64,000 bases of DNA from NCBI GenBank assembly GCA_032717465.1, contig CM064632.1:30271457-30335456 (forward strand). Reading direction: 5' to 3'. The notes under the pieces are model-generated. The model worked only from the letters and a program-made list of their open reading frames with translations, was not told where the DNA came from and did no database searches. Each line of letters begins with the position of its first letter. Positions within the stretch are counted from its first letter, which is position 1. The translations under genes were made by a program, and so were the position numbers. This DNA comes from Coenobita brevimanus. Taxonomy: Eukaryota > Arthropoda > Malacostraca > Decapoda > Coenobitidae. Positions 31,620 through 43,778 of the stretch are shown piece by piece.

Positions 31620-32150
31620 TGGAAGCTGTTAGTTCGTTCGTCTGTGTCCTTTCATCAGACGTCAGTGAAGAGGCAGAGAGTACACCATTCCATCATTTAA
31701 TTTTCCAAGACACTGTTTCTCCTGTTATGTATTTTTGGTTCCTTGTATGAAGTATTAACATTGATTTCGTGACGTTTTTTATTTCGTTGTCTGTTCCCTT
31801 CCATCTGACGTCACTGAGTAGATAGAGAGTACGCCATTTCGTAATTTTCAAGGCATTTTGTTCTCCTTGTTTTTCAAATATTTCTGCTTAACATTACAGT
31901 TTTCCCCAATTTTTTGCGTCACAAATTAGGATAAACTTTTAAAAGCTGTTAGTTACTTCGAGTGTGTCTTTCCTGCCATCCTACGTCACTGAGTAGGGAA
32001 AGAGTTTATATTTTTGCCATTTAAAGAAATTTTTGCATTTTATATTTCCTCACCTCGCTTCTTTGCATCACGGGTCGGGAAAGATTTTCATTTGTTTACT
32101 ATCTTCATTTGTCGCCGATGAGTAGGGAAAGAGTAGGCCATTCTTTCAAG
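31620..32150. repeat. Degenerate ~160-bp tandem repeat with a GACGTCACTGAGTAG core
   Basis: Four diverged units. Cores: CATCAGACGTCAGTGAAGAG at 31654, CATCTGACGTCACTGAGTAG at 31802, CATCCTACGTCACTGAGTAG at 31977 and GTCGCCGATGAGTAGGGAAA at 32111, each followed by AGAGTA or AGAGTTT and a T-rich stretch. The TGACGTCA in two units is a perfect CRE/ATF palindrome. Confidence 0.75.

Positions 32151-32153
<3 letters not shown>

Positions 32154-32196
<43 letters not shown>
32154..32196. repeat. (TC)n microsatellite
   Basis: Perfect TC run. Confidence 0.95.
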
Positions 32197-32200
<4 letters not shown>

Positions 32201-32504
32201 AGAATGATAATAATCCACCTTTATAATCTCACTCTTAAACGTGCTTCTAATATCCTTCTCAGTTCCTCTCTGTAGGTTAATAAAGTTCCTCAAGTTCACG
32301 CCACAGGTAACCTACTGTAACATTATTATATTATACTCCTGCCTCCCCTACACGGCTTTATCTGGCTTTACCACTTGATCCACATGATTATCTTTTCTGT
32401 TAGACTCTTGCTGCTTAGAGAATATTGGACCCAACCTAGGAAAGGGCCATCTAGGAGGAAGTGCTAAAGGGTTTGCCTATATTCTCTAGGTCGAAAGTCC
32501 CTTG

Positions 32505-33000
32505 TAAACTTTTGTCTGTCTATCTGTCTGTCTATATATTTATCTATCTGTCTATATATCTATCTGTATCTGTTTGTCTATATGTCTGTCTGTCTAACGG
32601 TCTGTCAGTCTATCTTTCTGTTTCTATGCCAATATCTTTCTGTTTGTTTGTCTGTTTATCTGTCAGTCTGTCTGTCATTCTGTCTTTATCTATCCATCAA
32701 TCTATCTGTCTATCGACCAGACTGTTACCAGACGCCGTAATTCCGTAAGGGGTGGTCTCAAAGGAATCGCCTTCACGTCGCCCTGTTGTCATTTGGCTGC
32801 TCTCCCACCAACTCATTCCCTCTCTCTCATGTACCTCCCCATTCCATCCCTCCATCTCATCCTCGGCCTCCCATTCCACCTCACTCACATAGTCATCTAG
32901 TTAGTCTTTCATTCTCCATCCTCTCCACATTTCTTATCACCTTAAATCTCACCCACATCAGCACCACAACACTCCTTTACTTCCTTCAAACTTCCTTCTT
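32505..33000 (-). mobile_element. RTE-type LINE 3' fragment with (GATA/CAGA)n tail
   Basis: At 32740-33000 the minus strand carries the RTE-like terminal sequence (GGTGGAATGGGAGGCCGAGG, ATGAGATGGAGGGATGG, GTACATGAGAGAGAG, GACGTGAAGGCGATTCC). Its 3' end runs left into a long tetranucleotide tail (TCTATCTG-type, 32505-32720), as many RTE-clade elements have. Confidence 0.7.
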
Positions 33001-33186
33001 AAGTTAATATTTTGTCTAGATATAGCACAAATAAAACATGTTATCGTAGTGAGGGGATGAGAGAGAGCTTTTATACGTAAGATTATTGACAGAATATATC
33101 AAAAATGTGTGTGATAATTATTTCCTTGACGATGTCTTGAAACAGTAGACGACAGGTTGGGATTCCACTGTATTTTATTTTTCCCC

Positions 33187-33435
33187 ATGTGGAGAGGATG
33201 GAGAGCGAGAGACTAACGAGGAGTGTATGCGAGTGAGGTGGAGGGAGGAGAGGGAGGGGGAGGCCGAGGATGAGATGCAGGGATGGAGTGGAGAGGTATA
33301 TGAGAGAGGGGTGTGTGAACTGGGAGCGGGGCAGTTAAGTGGGATTGGACAGGGCGACGTGGAGGCGATTTGTTTGTGGCCACCCCTTACGGGATTGAGG
33401 CGTCTGGCAATAGATAAACAGTTATACTTCCTGTA
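33187..33435 (+). mobile_element. RTE-type LINE 3' fragment, inverted partner of 32740-33000
   Basis: Carries GTGGAGAGGATGGAG, GGCCGAGGATGAGATGCAGG, GGTATATGAGAGAGGGGTGT, GACGTGGAGGCGATTTGTTT and GGCCACCCCTTACGGGATTG, ending with ATAGATAAACAG. It is the same end of the same element as the left copy, in opposite orientation, so the pair forms a foldback structure with a spacer of roughly 190-250 bp. Confidence 0.75.
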
Positions 33436-33447
33436 AATATGTATGTG

Positions 33448-33640
33448 GCTGTGGTGTCCTCGGTAGCGTACTCGTCTCGTAAGCAAGAAGTCCCAGGTTC
33501 GATTCCCGGACGGACCATGAGAGATTTAGACAGACCTTTGCACTAGTTTGTTCATACCTAGAACTTAATTAGGGACCTGGATGTAAATAGACACGTCGTT
33601 ATTCTAGGTGAAGAAACTACAGACTCTTAATGCACAGACA
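33448..33640 (+). mobile_element. tRNA-derived SINE (family C)
   Basis: The head has an A-box-like GTGGTGTCCTCGGTAGCG and a clear B-box, CCAGGTTCGATTCCCGG. A body of about 120 bp follows (GACCTGGATGTAAATAGACA). It sits directly after the RTE tail at 33435. Only copy seen in this window. Confidence 0.7.
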
Positions 33641-33802
33641 TACAACGCCATCTGTGTCACATGCACCCCACCTCGTCCCTACACACCCCTACCCTGCTCG
33701 ATCTAAACCATCGTGGGAAGGGTTCTTGGCTGCAGCACCTCGTAATGGAGAGGTTCTGTCCTGTAGTGGAGTATAAAGGACCCAACATTATGTGTATGAA
33801 TC

Positions 33803-33809
<7 letters not shown>

Positions 33810-33860
<51 letters not shown>

Positions 33861-33873
33861 AGAGAGAGAGATT
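33810..33873. repeat. Compound (GT)n(GA)n microsatellite
   Basis: GT run followed by a GA run. Confidence 0.95.
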
Positions 33874-34399
33874 GAAACTGTTCACAGAAATGCTGTGCTA
33901 TGGCTTGGAAGGTCCCTAACATTTTTTTGTATCTTCTTTGTTACATAAATCCTTCCAGTATCACCATGCTCTGCATAAATAACGTACAAAAGGGTATTAG
34001 CCAGCCATATCTAAAATAAGTTACTAAGGAAGAGGAGTTACGGAGCTTTCTTAATCGACGAGAATACCAACTACGGTGCCATGTCCAAGTTCAAGAAGTG
34101 CCACGGTATATGGTTTCTTACCGACACCTCATCCGTAGAGCCCAGGAACACCTTTTTTGTCAGTAGAGAAGTGTCCGTCCCCTACCCAGTGCTTCACCCA
34201 CAGGTATACGCCAGTTGTATAAGGCTTACGGAGTGCAGGTGAGAAGAGCATGTGGATGTTTGGTGTTGGAATGTTTGTAAGTGGTGGAGCCTGAATGGTC
34301 TGTGTGTCATCGATGGAACCTAGAAAATGTGTGTAGCCTACATGTAATAACACATGGACCTCATACAACGACTACACTATTTTCCTTTTTTTTTGTCTA

Positions 34400-34720
34400 C
34401 CTCGGTGCAGTGGCCTAGTTGTTGGCATTACTGGCTACGTATCTGCCAGCCCGATAGCGCCGGGATTCGAATCCTGGTGCTGGCAGCTGACGCCGCAGGA
34501 CTCAGGTGTTCATCCGCCCTTTGTGAGTTAGTAGGTAAAATGAGCACGTTGTGCAACATGTAGGGAAGGCAACTTTGGTGACCTGGGTGATACACTGGCC
34601 CTGTATTAAATGACTGTAGGTGAATAACTCACCACAGGCTCACAGACCGAAACTGAGCACCGTAGCTAAGCGATTCTTGGCGTTTGGCCCCACCTGTATC
34701 TTTTACCAGGTTGATCAACC
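34400..34720 (+). mobile_element. tRNA-derived SINE (family D)
   Basis: Head: A-box-like GTGGCCTAGTTGTTGGC and B-box GGGATTCGAATCCTGG (34471-34486), then GTGCTGGCAG. The body probably includes GGTGACCTGGGTGATACACT and ends near 34720. Preceded by a T-rich stretch at 34376-34398. Exact ends are not defined. Confidence 0.6.
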
Positions 34721-35343
34721 CCAGATTAGGACTTTTAGAAGGACACACTACCACCCAGCCCACCGGAGGCTCCAGAATTTTGATGAAGGTTTCTGTTAGC
34801 AAATACCTCCAAATTCATTAGTGCTTAAAAACAAGTTTGAAAATTGTAGACAGCGCAATGAGGCTAAAGCAGGTGGCAGGTAATTGAGCCTCACAACCCG
34901 GCATGTTGCAAAGGTCACTGTGGGACATCTGAAGCCTTTGTCCCTCTTCAACACGATCGATCTCATCTCATTATGCAGGTGAACGTCTGAAACAATTGCA
35001 AGACGGAGGGAAAGCAACGACATTTATTTATTAAAGTTTCAGCTTCCGTAATAGAGTTGCAAAAGGGAAGCGTATACACTGCATTAAGACCGAACTAGAA
35101 AGGAATGAACTCTGCAGCAGAGGGGCAGGAAGACTGAGGGAAATATGAGGAGGAGGGAAGGACAGGCGAGGGAGCAGTGAGGGAGAGTTCAGGGAAAGCG
35201 GGAGTGGTGAGGGAAGGAAAAAGGGATGAGGGAAAGAGGAATGCTTGAGGGAGGAGTAAGGGGAAGAGTGATATAAGGGAGAGAGAGAGAGCGATGGGGG
35301 AGGTGAGGAATGGATGAGGAAAAATTTGGGGAGAAGTGAAGGA

Positions 35344-35376
<33 letters not shown>

Positions 35377-36000
35377 TGATTGAGGTGGGAGTGAGAGAGA
35401 AGTGATCAGAAGTGAAATTGGGTGAGGGAGAATTGAGGCAGAGGTGAGGTTGAGGAGAAATGAGGCAAGGTATGATGGAGAGGGAGGTGAGGGAGGGAGA
35501 GGAGGGAAGGAATAGCATGGGAGATGTGAGGTAGGGATTAGAGAAAAGAGAGGAGCACAGGAGAGGCGTGAGGGAGCAGAGAGAGTGCAATGAAGACACA
35601 AGTACAGCATTATACCCGTTGCATTGCACATTTAATAGTCGTAACACCTTCAGCGCACTCCCAGCATCAACTTGTGCCCAGTCCCATCTTTCTTAAATCC
35701 GTAGGTAACCCAACCAACTATATCGCTCAGAGGCTGTGTGACCATTTTAGGAATCTGGTCACTGCCGCCATAAGCCTATAGAAGTGCCCCTAAACCCGCT
35801 TCAGGCCACATGTTAGTGTGTCGAGATTTTGTAAGTGCTTTTAAAAACTCTCCCAACACTGCTTGTATGTGTACCTCGACGCAGACGCTAAGTAGAAATG
35901 GAAATGGAAGGAAGTAGTAAAAGGGTTGTCGGCCAAATCACAGTCACTTAAGATAAAGTATGAAGAAGAAACACTGGAAGAACAAGAGGAGGAGGAGGAA
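34720..36000. other. No gene recognised; purine-rich tract at 35100-35590
   Basis: 35100-35590 is GAGGGAGAG-rich with a (GAT)n at 35345-35375. The rest is AT-rich unique-looking DNA without a supported open frame. Confidence 0.5.

Positions 36001-36003
<3 letters not shown>

Positions 36004-36051
<48 letters not shown>
36004..36051. repeat. (TA)n microsatellite
   Basis: Perfect TA run of about 24 copies. A (GA)n run follows at 36309-36339. Confidence 0.95.
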
Positions 36052-36053
<2 letters not shown>

Positions 36054-36304
36054 CTGCTGTACCAGTCATGAACCCTTTCAGGCCAAGGACGTAGGATAAG
36101 GGGTGAAGCAAAACTTTTCCCTGATATACAGATTCCTTGTGTTCTTTATACCGTGATCTTAGCGGAGGTTATGGCCTCCTGAGAATTTTCATCTCTGCTC
36201 CGATGCTCATGACAAAACCTACCGTGCTTCTTGCCAGGAATATTCTCACATTACAGCTGACTTACAGACGTAAAAGAGAAAATGATACTGACGCTGCCGA
36301 TGAC

Positions 36305-36343
<39 letters not shown>

Positions 36344-36673
36344 GTTTGCCGCCGAGAACCTGTGTCTGCTGTCACCCTTACCTGGCAAGATCCTTTACGA
36401 ATGCTTACGTACACATGTATATTAAGTTACACATACAGTTAAGGGACAATACTAACTTTGATGCACACCCGGCGATACTCTACACCCACTGTATATACAT
36501 TCCAGCACACAGTCACACTTGTATACATATTCACATGCACACTTGCACTTACTCATGCACACTGTTGCTCCTTTTCACCACATAATTTCTCACACACGTA
36601 CGTGGACGTAAATACATAGGCCTAATTACACACATACATTTTTGTTATAATAAAATAGCTAAATTCATTCCTG

Positions 36674-36676
<3 letters not shown>

Positions 36677-36768
<92 letters not shown>

Positions 36769-36789
36769 TAAACTACTTGTATGTCTGTA

Positions 36790-36843
<54 letters not shown>
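36677..36843. repeat. (AC)n and (GT)n microsatellites forming an inverted repeat
   Basis: (AC)n at 36677-36766 (about 45 copies) and (GT)n at 36793-36843 (about 25 copies), separated by about 26 bp. The second is the reverse complement of the first, so a hairpin of about 50 bp could form. Confidence 0.95.
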
Positions 36844-36844
<1 letters not shown>

Positions 36845-36929
36845 CAGCATGAGTGGGAGTGAGTTCTCGTGGGAGGCGTTGTGTTACCATGATTATTCAC
36901 TGCAACTTGGACCTAACAGAATGGACAAG

Positions 36930-37160
36930 GGAAAGGAGAGAAGAGGAATTCAGAGATGGAGAGAGATGAGTAAGTGAGAAATTAAGAGAGGGATAGAGAA
37001 CAGAAATGCAGGGAAGAGGAAAGGGATGGAAGAGAGGAGATATGGTAAGAGAGAAATAGAGACAGTAAGAGGGGAGAGATAAAGGAGAGGAAAGAGAGAG
37101 CGAGATGGAGAGCGGTAGGGAGGAGAACTGTGTGGAGAGAGAGAGAGAATCTGGAAAGAG
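36930..37160. repeat. Purine-rich (GAGAGA) tract
   Basis: AGAGATGG/GGAAAGAG-type low-complexity sequence. No coding signal. Confidence 0.8.
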
Positions 37161-37603
37161 AAAGTGACTGCTGACTGATGTTCATACATTAAGTTGCATA
37201 TGGGGCATCGTACTACATCTTCTTGAGCTTATTAGCATATTACACCAACTCTTCTGTTCATTGATGATCTGAGTTGCTAGTCGTTTCCAGTCATGCACGA
37301 TGATTTCACCTTTCACATACCCACCCGCTATTCACAATATCCATCACACCTGTTAATAAAGCAATAATGAGACGAGACTGTGGCACACCTGGTTTCATCA
37401 GCTATTATTCTCGACTGAGGTAAAAGAGTTCTTGGTTGTTGATGCATCAGACTCTTAATTCCTACATCTTTCACCCGCCAACATCGTTCGCAGGGAAATG
37501 TTCCCTAATGTACAGAATAAATTCATATGGCGTCGTTCGAAACAAAGGTGAATAGATCTTACATTAAAGAAAAAAAAATATCCAGGCCTTCATGTCCTGT
37601 TAC

Positions 37604-37618
37604 CTGTGTGTGTGTGTG

Positions 37619-37681
<63 letters not shown>
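37604..37681. repeat. (GT)n microsatellite
   Basis: Long GT run with one interruption. Confidence 0.95.
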
Positions 37682-37684
<3 letters not shown>

Positions 37685-37689
37685 AAATG

Positions 37690-38240
37690 TATTTGTGTAA
37701 ATGCAGAAAAAGTCCAAAGGTTTTTCTGTATGCACTGGGTGAGTCGGGGCTTCAAGAGATGGCAGTTCCGGGATGCGGCGCATCAAAGGCTGCTGCCAGC
37801 AAGGTCTCTCGCGTCTTTTCGTGGCAGGAAAGCATTTTTATTATAATACGATGATGCTACAAAGTATGTTAAACATTACAGATGAATACTTAGGCACATT
37901 GCACTTGTCTGCAACATACGAGTATGTCTGTGCCACAGCTTCTGTTTTTGTCTGTCATACACAAAACAAGTGGCATGGTTATGCATCAAAACACTTTCTC
38001 TCACAGCAGTTTTCTTGTTAGATATTACACTATGAGCACCTCGCTGCACTGGGTGGTCACAAATCACTGCATGCAAGAAAATAATTCTACGACTTATGCA
38101 GCGGAATGGCTAATGATGCATCACTTAAATGTCTACGGCAGCTCACATTTCACCCACATGTTTATATTTCTGCTGTATCTGGAGAAGCCTCTGAAATAAC
38201 CCAGTTTTTGTGTTTTGCTCTACAATCCGACCACATGCAA
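37690..38240. other. No gene recognised
   Basis: Unique-looking sequence with overlapping short open frames on both strands (up to about 91 codons). None shows a recognisable domain. Confidence 0.4.
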
Positions 38241-38244
38241 AGGT

Positions 38245-38670
38245 TGGAGTGAGGGAAGCACTAGGAAGGGAGAAGGATGTACGAGGAGGACAAGGGGTGT
38301 AAGGAGAGGAGGGAATGTAAGGGAGGGTAGGAGGGTATAATGGAGAACAGGAGAGTATAAGAGAGGGCAGGGGATGTCAGAAGGTGGACCAGGGAATAAA
38401 TGGGAGAAGAGGGACGGTGTATGTGGAGACAAGGATGATGTAAGGGGGAAGGAGAGTGCAAGGAGGAAGGGGATGGGATGTAAGGAGGACAGGCAGGGAC
38501 ATCGCAAGGGAGGCCAGGGGGGATTAGGTGGGGCTTGGGGTGTAAGGGAGACAAGGGGATGTAAAGAGATCAGAAGGATATAAGGTTGAGTGGAAGGATG
38601 TAAGGACAAGAGGGTGTAAAGGGACAGGAGGGTGCAAGGGTGGGGTAGTGGGGCAGGAAGGAAGGGGACA
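38245..38670. repeat. G-rich degenerate minisatellite (GTAAGGGAGGACAGG units)
   Basis: About 18 diverged units of roughly 20 bp such as GGATGTAAGGAGGACAGG and GGGTGTAAGGAGAGGAGG. The plus strand is strongly purine-rich. Confidence 0.8.
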
Positions 38671-38818
38671 AAAGGGTGTCATGTAGCAGCTTTAAAACAT
38701 TCCATTCCAGGCTGACAGAGATCGGAAGTCCCTCCAGTGATAACTTTCTTGATTGCCCTGTGATGAAAAATAGGGTAAATTGCGTGGCGGCGCAGGAGAG
38801 GAGAGAGCTAACTTTTTT

Positions 38819-38993
<175 letters not shown>

Positions 38994-39124
38994 TAATCTT
39001 CTTCCTCTTCTTTCACAATTCTCTGACCCGCAAAGGAAAGCTTTCCTTTGTCCTTTAATTTTTTTTCTTTTCCCTTTTGACTCCTTCATTTATATTTGTT
39101 TCTTTCGGATTATTATGATTTTTT

Positions 39125-39700
39125 TCATTTTTTACCTCCACCAGGAGGTCTACTGTATGTTTTACCCCGCGTTTGTTTGTTTGTTTGTTTGTCATTCTGT
39201 TTGTCTGTCTGTTAGGAGGATTACTCAAAAAGTTACGAGCGGATTTTCATGAAATTATTTGGAGGGGTGGGGAATGGTCCAATGAAGAATCAGTTAGATT
39301 TTGGTTGTGATCCGGAACTATTTGTTTGTTTGTTCACACCATATCTCCCAAAGTTCTCAATGAATTTCAATGAAATTTATTGGAAGGGTGGGTCATGGGC
39401 CAAGAAATAATTGATTAAATTTGGGGTTGGATCTGGATCATACCGCCTAGTATCTCCAAAAGCTCTCAATGAATTTCAATGAAATTTTGTGGAATGGTGG
39501 GCCATGGGCCAAGAAAGAATTCGTTAAATTTATGGCGGATCCGGATCCTACCGCACAGTATATCCGAAAGTTCTTAATACATTTCAGTGAAATTTTGTGG
39601 AAGGGTGGGCCAAGGACCAAGAAAGAATCGATTAAATTTTGGGGCGGTTCCGGATCCGGCATTGGCGGAGGTATACGCTCTCTGAGTGCTGCTTTAGTTT
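39125..39700 (+). repeat. Dispersed repeat family T: four to five ~115-bp tandem units
   Basis: After a (GTTT)n start come repeated units of ATCTCCAAAAGCTCTCAATG, AATTTCAATGAAATTTTGTG, GAA(G/T)GGTGGGCCATGGGCCA, AGAAAGAAT and TTAAATTTTGGGGCGG, with GGATCCGGATC. The unit ends GGAGGTATACGCTCTCTGAG. Weaker copies of the same family lie at 45815-46250 and 46495-46700. Confidence 0.8.
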
Positions 39701-39774
39701 CCGGTTATGTTTCGGGCATTCCACGATGCTCATTCTTTCCACTTGCCTCTTCACAGTTCTTTTACATCTCTCTC

Positions 39775-40240
39775 ACACACACACTGCACCACACCAGTCT
39801 ACATTGCACTGTACTACATTACACAACACCAAACCACACACTTTACTACATTACACCACACTCCACTGCACTACATCACACTTTACCATACTACACCACA
39901 CTACATTGCACTAGCTACACCACACCACACCACACTTTTTTTTTTTTAACAGAAAATGAGGTGGAAGGAAAAGGAAATTAAATAGAGAAAAAAATCATTT
40001 TCATAATATATCATAATGCACCCCACTGCACCACAATTCAACAAACTACACCACACTACACCACATTATCATACCACACTGTCTTACTGCACACAAATCA
40101 CACCACACCTCGCCATATTACACCACACCACACCACACCACTCCACACCACACTACACCACTCCGCACCACATTACATCACTCCACACCACACTACATCA
40201 CTCCACACCACGCTACACCACACCACACTGTCCCATACTT
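39775..40240. repeat. Degenerate CACCACACTACA array
   Basis: Diverged 10-15-bp units such as CTACACCACACCACA, interrupted at 39935-40015. No coding signal. Confidence 0.85.
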
Positions 40241-40784
40241 TATTATAGTACACAACACAATGCTAATCCACTTAATACACACAGTAATTTATATTAGTAA
40301 CCGTGTTTTAAGCCAGCCACTCTTATTTCTCTTTGGTTCGTCTAACTTAGTAAAATCGTCTGGCGTTAGGTGGAATATAATATTAGACTTAACCTGTAAA
40401 ATGGATATTGTGACAGTATGCTGCTGCTGTCATTTTAAGTAATTCTATTAACTCATTTACTTTGAAGATTTTTTTTTTATTCTTGCTCCCCTCACACCAT
40501 TTACTTTAACTTGGAGAGAGAGATATATTTTTAGCGATATGGAGGGTTAGATAAAGACTTCATTAACCCCATCACTCCTATTGTACACTAAGTTGAAAAT
40601 ATTCCCCTGGCAGCAGCGAGCTCGAACACCTGTTGAGGTCCTCGGGCTGACGTGACTGAGGTCAGACCATTTAGAAGGGACCGTAAAGTCTGTGTAGTCT
40701 GTGTATCTGTCTGATATACAATAGATATACAAGTATAATGTTCTATACACACATCCATTTCTCATTATTCCATTCTATTTCTTA

Positions 40785-40965
40785 TACGACCACTCCACCT
40801 CCCACTCCACCACTCCACCTCCCACTCCACCTGCCACTCCACCTGCCACTCCACCACTACCTACCACTCTACCTCCCACTTGACCTACCACTCCACCTCC
40901 CACTTGACCTACCACTCCACCACTACCTACCACTTCATCTCCCACCCCACCACGTCCCTATATTA
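40785..40965. repeat. Degenerate CCACTCCACCTCC array
   Basis: About 14 units of 12-15 bp (CCACTCCACCTCCCACT, CCACTTGACCTA). No coding signal. Confidence 0.9.
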
Positions 40966-41204
40966 AACTCCACTTTTCCCGTCTACTGATTAATATATTC
41001 CACTTTTCCTCTACTATGTTATTCCTCCCTAGATATAAGTCTGCACAAAATCATTCGTCTCTGTCTGTCTTTCTGTCTATCTCTTTCTCCTCCTCCTCCT
41101 CCTCCTTCTCCTCCTCCTCCATATTTTTTGCCTATTTTGAGGGAGGCTTTGGAGAATGATAAAGAGGATGAGATTTTTTCCTACTTGCATATCGATAATG
41201 GACA

Positions 41205-41211
<7 letters not shown>

Positions 41212-41273
<62 letters not shown>

Positions 41274-41325
41274 GAGACAGAGACAGACAGACAGACAGAC
41301 AGACATAGACAGACAGACACAGACA
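41212..41325. repeat. (GA)n and (CAGA)n microsatellites
   Basis: GA run 41212-41260 followed by a CAGA-type tetranucleotide run to about 41325. Confidence 0.95.
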
Positions 41326-41399
41326 ATAATGGATTCTTGATCCAGTGTGGGGGGGGGGGCTGGAAATGGAGAAGCCTTATTTAATGACAGTATATGATA

Positions 41400-41890
41400 G
41401 AGAGAGAGAGAGAGAGAGAGAATGGGAAAATTGGGAGGGATAGAAGGAGGAGGGAAGGGTACGGAGAGAAAGGAGAAGGAAGGAGAGGGATGGGAGGAAA
41501 GAGCAATGAGTCGGGGATGAGAGGGGGAAGCGGAAGGTAGGAAGGGAAAGGAGAGAATGATGAAGGGAGGAAAAACATGGAAGGGAGAGAGGACCCTGGG
41601 AGGGGGAGGAGGAAGGAGGAAGGTGAAGAAGGGAAGGAGAGAGAAATGAGAGGCAGGCGAGGGAAGGAGGGAACATGAGAGGGAGAGAGGAAGAGAAGAA
41701 TGTGAAGGAAGGAAAAAGAGTTGTTTGGGAATGGAACGCGAAACATGAGAGGAAGAGAGGTAGGAAGGGAAAGAGGAAAGAAGGGGGAACATGGGAGGGA
41801 GAGAGGGAGGAAGTAAGGGTAGGGAGAGATAGAGGGAGAAAGGATAAGGGAGGGAAAAGTAATGGGAGGGAAATGGGAGAGGAGGAGTGA
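41400..41890. repeat. Polypurine tract (GGGAGAGAGG-type)
   Basis: Almost only A and G on the plus strand, with degenerate 40-60-bp units around GAACATG(G/A)GAGGGAGAGAGG. The minus-strand open frame is a composition artefact. Confidence 0.85.
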
Positions 41891-41964
41891 CATCACTGCA
41901 TGTACTAATTCTTCACTCTCTCTCGTCCCTGGTGAGTATTGCTTTGCCTATCACCAGGCGTCTA

Positions 41965-42125
41965 GATGGCTTTGAAGCTTCCTAACACCTGTTTTAAGCG
42001 ATTTATTCTCTACTCCATAGTATACTCTAATCTACAAACTATATCGATATGAAGGAGATATACTTAAAAAAAAAAGAAGAATGTAAAGATGTGATATGCA
42101 AAATAAATCGTTAAGGGAAAGGTCT
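41965..42125 (+). repeat. Dispersed repeat family S, second copy
   Basis: Shares CCTAACACCTGTTTTAAGCG, ATTTATTCTCTAC, CAAACTATATCGATAT and AAATAAATCGTTAAGGGAAA with the 30700-30986 copy. Confidence 0.65.
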
Positions 42126-42399
42126 TACAAATTGCTTGTACGACCTAGAATGCGGACTAAAATGTACTATTGTGAACATATATACCACATCACTCCAGTA
42201 CGATGAATTTTGACACAGTGAGCCATACCTTTTGAAACTCGCTAATGTCATCTTCGGAGGACAGTAATCTTCGGAGGCCAGTAAGTTTCTCGAAATAATA
42301 TGCAAAAATGTCAAAAATTCTCGACCAATAATGTGGATCGTTGTTACTGTCCTCGTCGGTTCGTAATATGTTAAAAGAAGTAGAGCAAGGTGATAATAC

Positions 42400-42430
<31 letters not shown>

Positions 42431-42480
42431 GATGATGATGAAGAGGAGGAGGAGGAGGAGGAGGAGGAAAGACGAAGACG
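42400..42480. repeat. (GAT)n(GAG)n microsatellite
   Basis: GATGATGATG run followed by GAGGAGGAGG. Confidence 0.95.
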
Positions 42481-42596
42481 AAGAGCCATAGTCCTAAGCA
42501 TTTTTTTTTTTTTTTACAGTAGCTGTGTCTCTGCTAGTTTTTTTTTTTTTTTTCTTATCTTTCATACAGCATTACTGTGTTCGCTTTTATCTGGTC

Positions 42597-42780
42597 TAAA
42601 ACTGCCATCTCCATCTTGTTTGCTGAGCTATAGTGACATATTAACGCTAGAATATGATGGTAGTCACGAAGAAGCTCTGTGGAAAGGATGTAATGCCGTA
42701 GTGTTGTCTTATTTTCTCACTGAGCTACGGGAAGTAAGCTGCAAAAGGACGAAAATCTGGGTCAGGTTGAAGTGAATAAA
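42597..42780 (-). repeat. Dispersed repeat family R, copy 2
   Basis: On the minus strand: CCTGACCCAGATTTTCGTCC, TTTTGCAGCTTACTTCCCGT, CTACGGCATTACATCCTTTC and AGATGGAGATGGCAGTTTTA. Confidence 0.7.
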
Positions 42781-43054
42781 CTATTCTACACACTTCACAA
42801 CTGAGCTAGAGTGAATATTAATAGATACTACAAAAAATAATTACTTCTGAAAGCAACTAATAGCTGTTTACACATAATTATTGTAAAATTTGGCTAATAT
42901 CGTTTATGAATATTACCACAAGAATTCTGTTTTTTATTATTATCTTTCCGGGAGTTTTTTTTTTTATTGTAATATAATGATATTTTTTTTCCCCCTTGTG
43001 ATATCCTGGTGTTAAACTTCTTTCTCCCTCAAAAACTGGGGTGACAGATGTGTG

Positions 43055-43058
<4 letters not shown>

Positions 43059-43113
<55 letters not shown>

Positions 43114-43190
43114 CTGAGGTGTAAGGAAAAGTAGTAATGAAAAATGTTATCTTGTATGCTCTCAGCTTGTGTTCTACCTGCAGGGGTGCT

Positions 43191-43223
<33 letters not shown>

Positions 43224-43225
43224 GG
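43059..43225. repeat. (GT)n and (GATA)n microsatellites
   Basis: GT run 43059-43111 and GATA run 43192-43222. Confidence 0.95.
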
Positions 43226-43309
43226 GGGAATAAGCTGTCTCGATTAAGTTCTTCTGTATATAACAGAAGACCTTTTTTTTTTTTTTTTAATTAGATCAGT
43301 AGGTCAATG

Positions 43310-43618
43310 GCTAATGTCACATGGCAAGGTCAGCTTCAGTTTTTCTCCGAATTACAAAAAAAAAAAAAAAGTGGAAGGGTTAAGTGTAAAACACGAATGA
43401 AGGGCTTCAGTTTTTTAATCAATCAGTCAAATGTCAGTGTAATAAAGAAAGGTCAGATGTCTCGGGGCAAGGTCAACACAAATAGGCTTTTTAGGTGTCA
43501 GGCAGGAATGAAATAATTGGCTTTTGAGAGCAGCTGGTGATAGATCAAGGGCACAGGGCAAGGTCAGATATTCGGACTTTATACTAACTGTTGCTCCTGT
43601 TGTTATTGTTGTTGTTAC

Positions 43619-43663
<45 letters not shown>

Positions 43664-43704
43664 ACCTACGACTCGCGAAGAAAGAGCAGGTGTTATGTTT
43701 TGGT

Positions 43705-43778
<74 letters not shown>

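Noticed and set aside
33448..33522. Functional tRNA gene with CGGACGGACCA-like 3' end
   Set aside because: The acceptor arms do not pair well and SINE-like sequence follows; treated as a tRNA-derived SINE head.
38221..38609. Minus-strand Pro/Leu/Ser-rich frame of 129 codons
   Set aside because: Complement of a purine-rich degenerate minisatellite.
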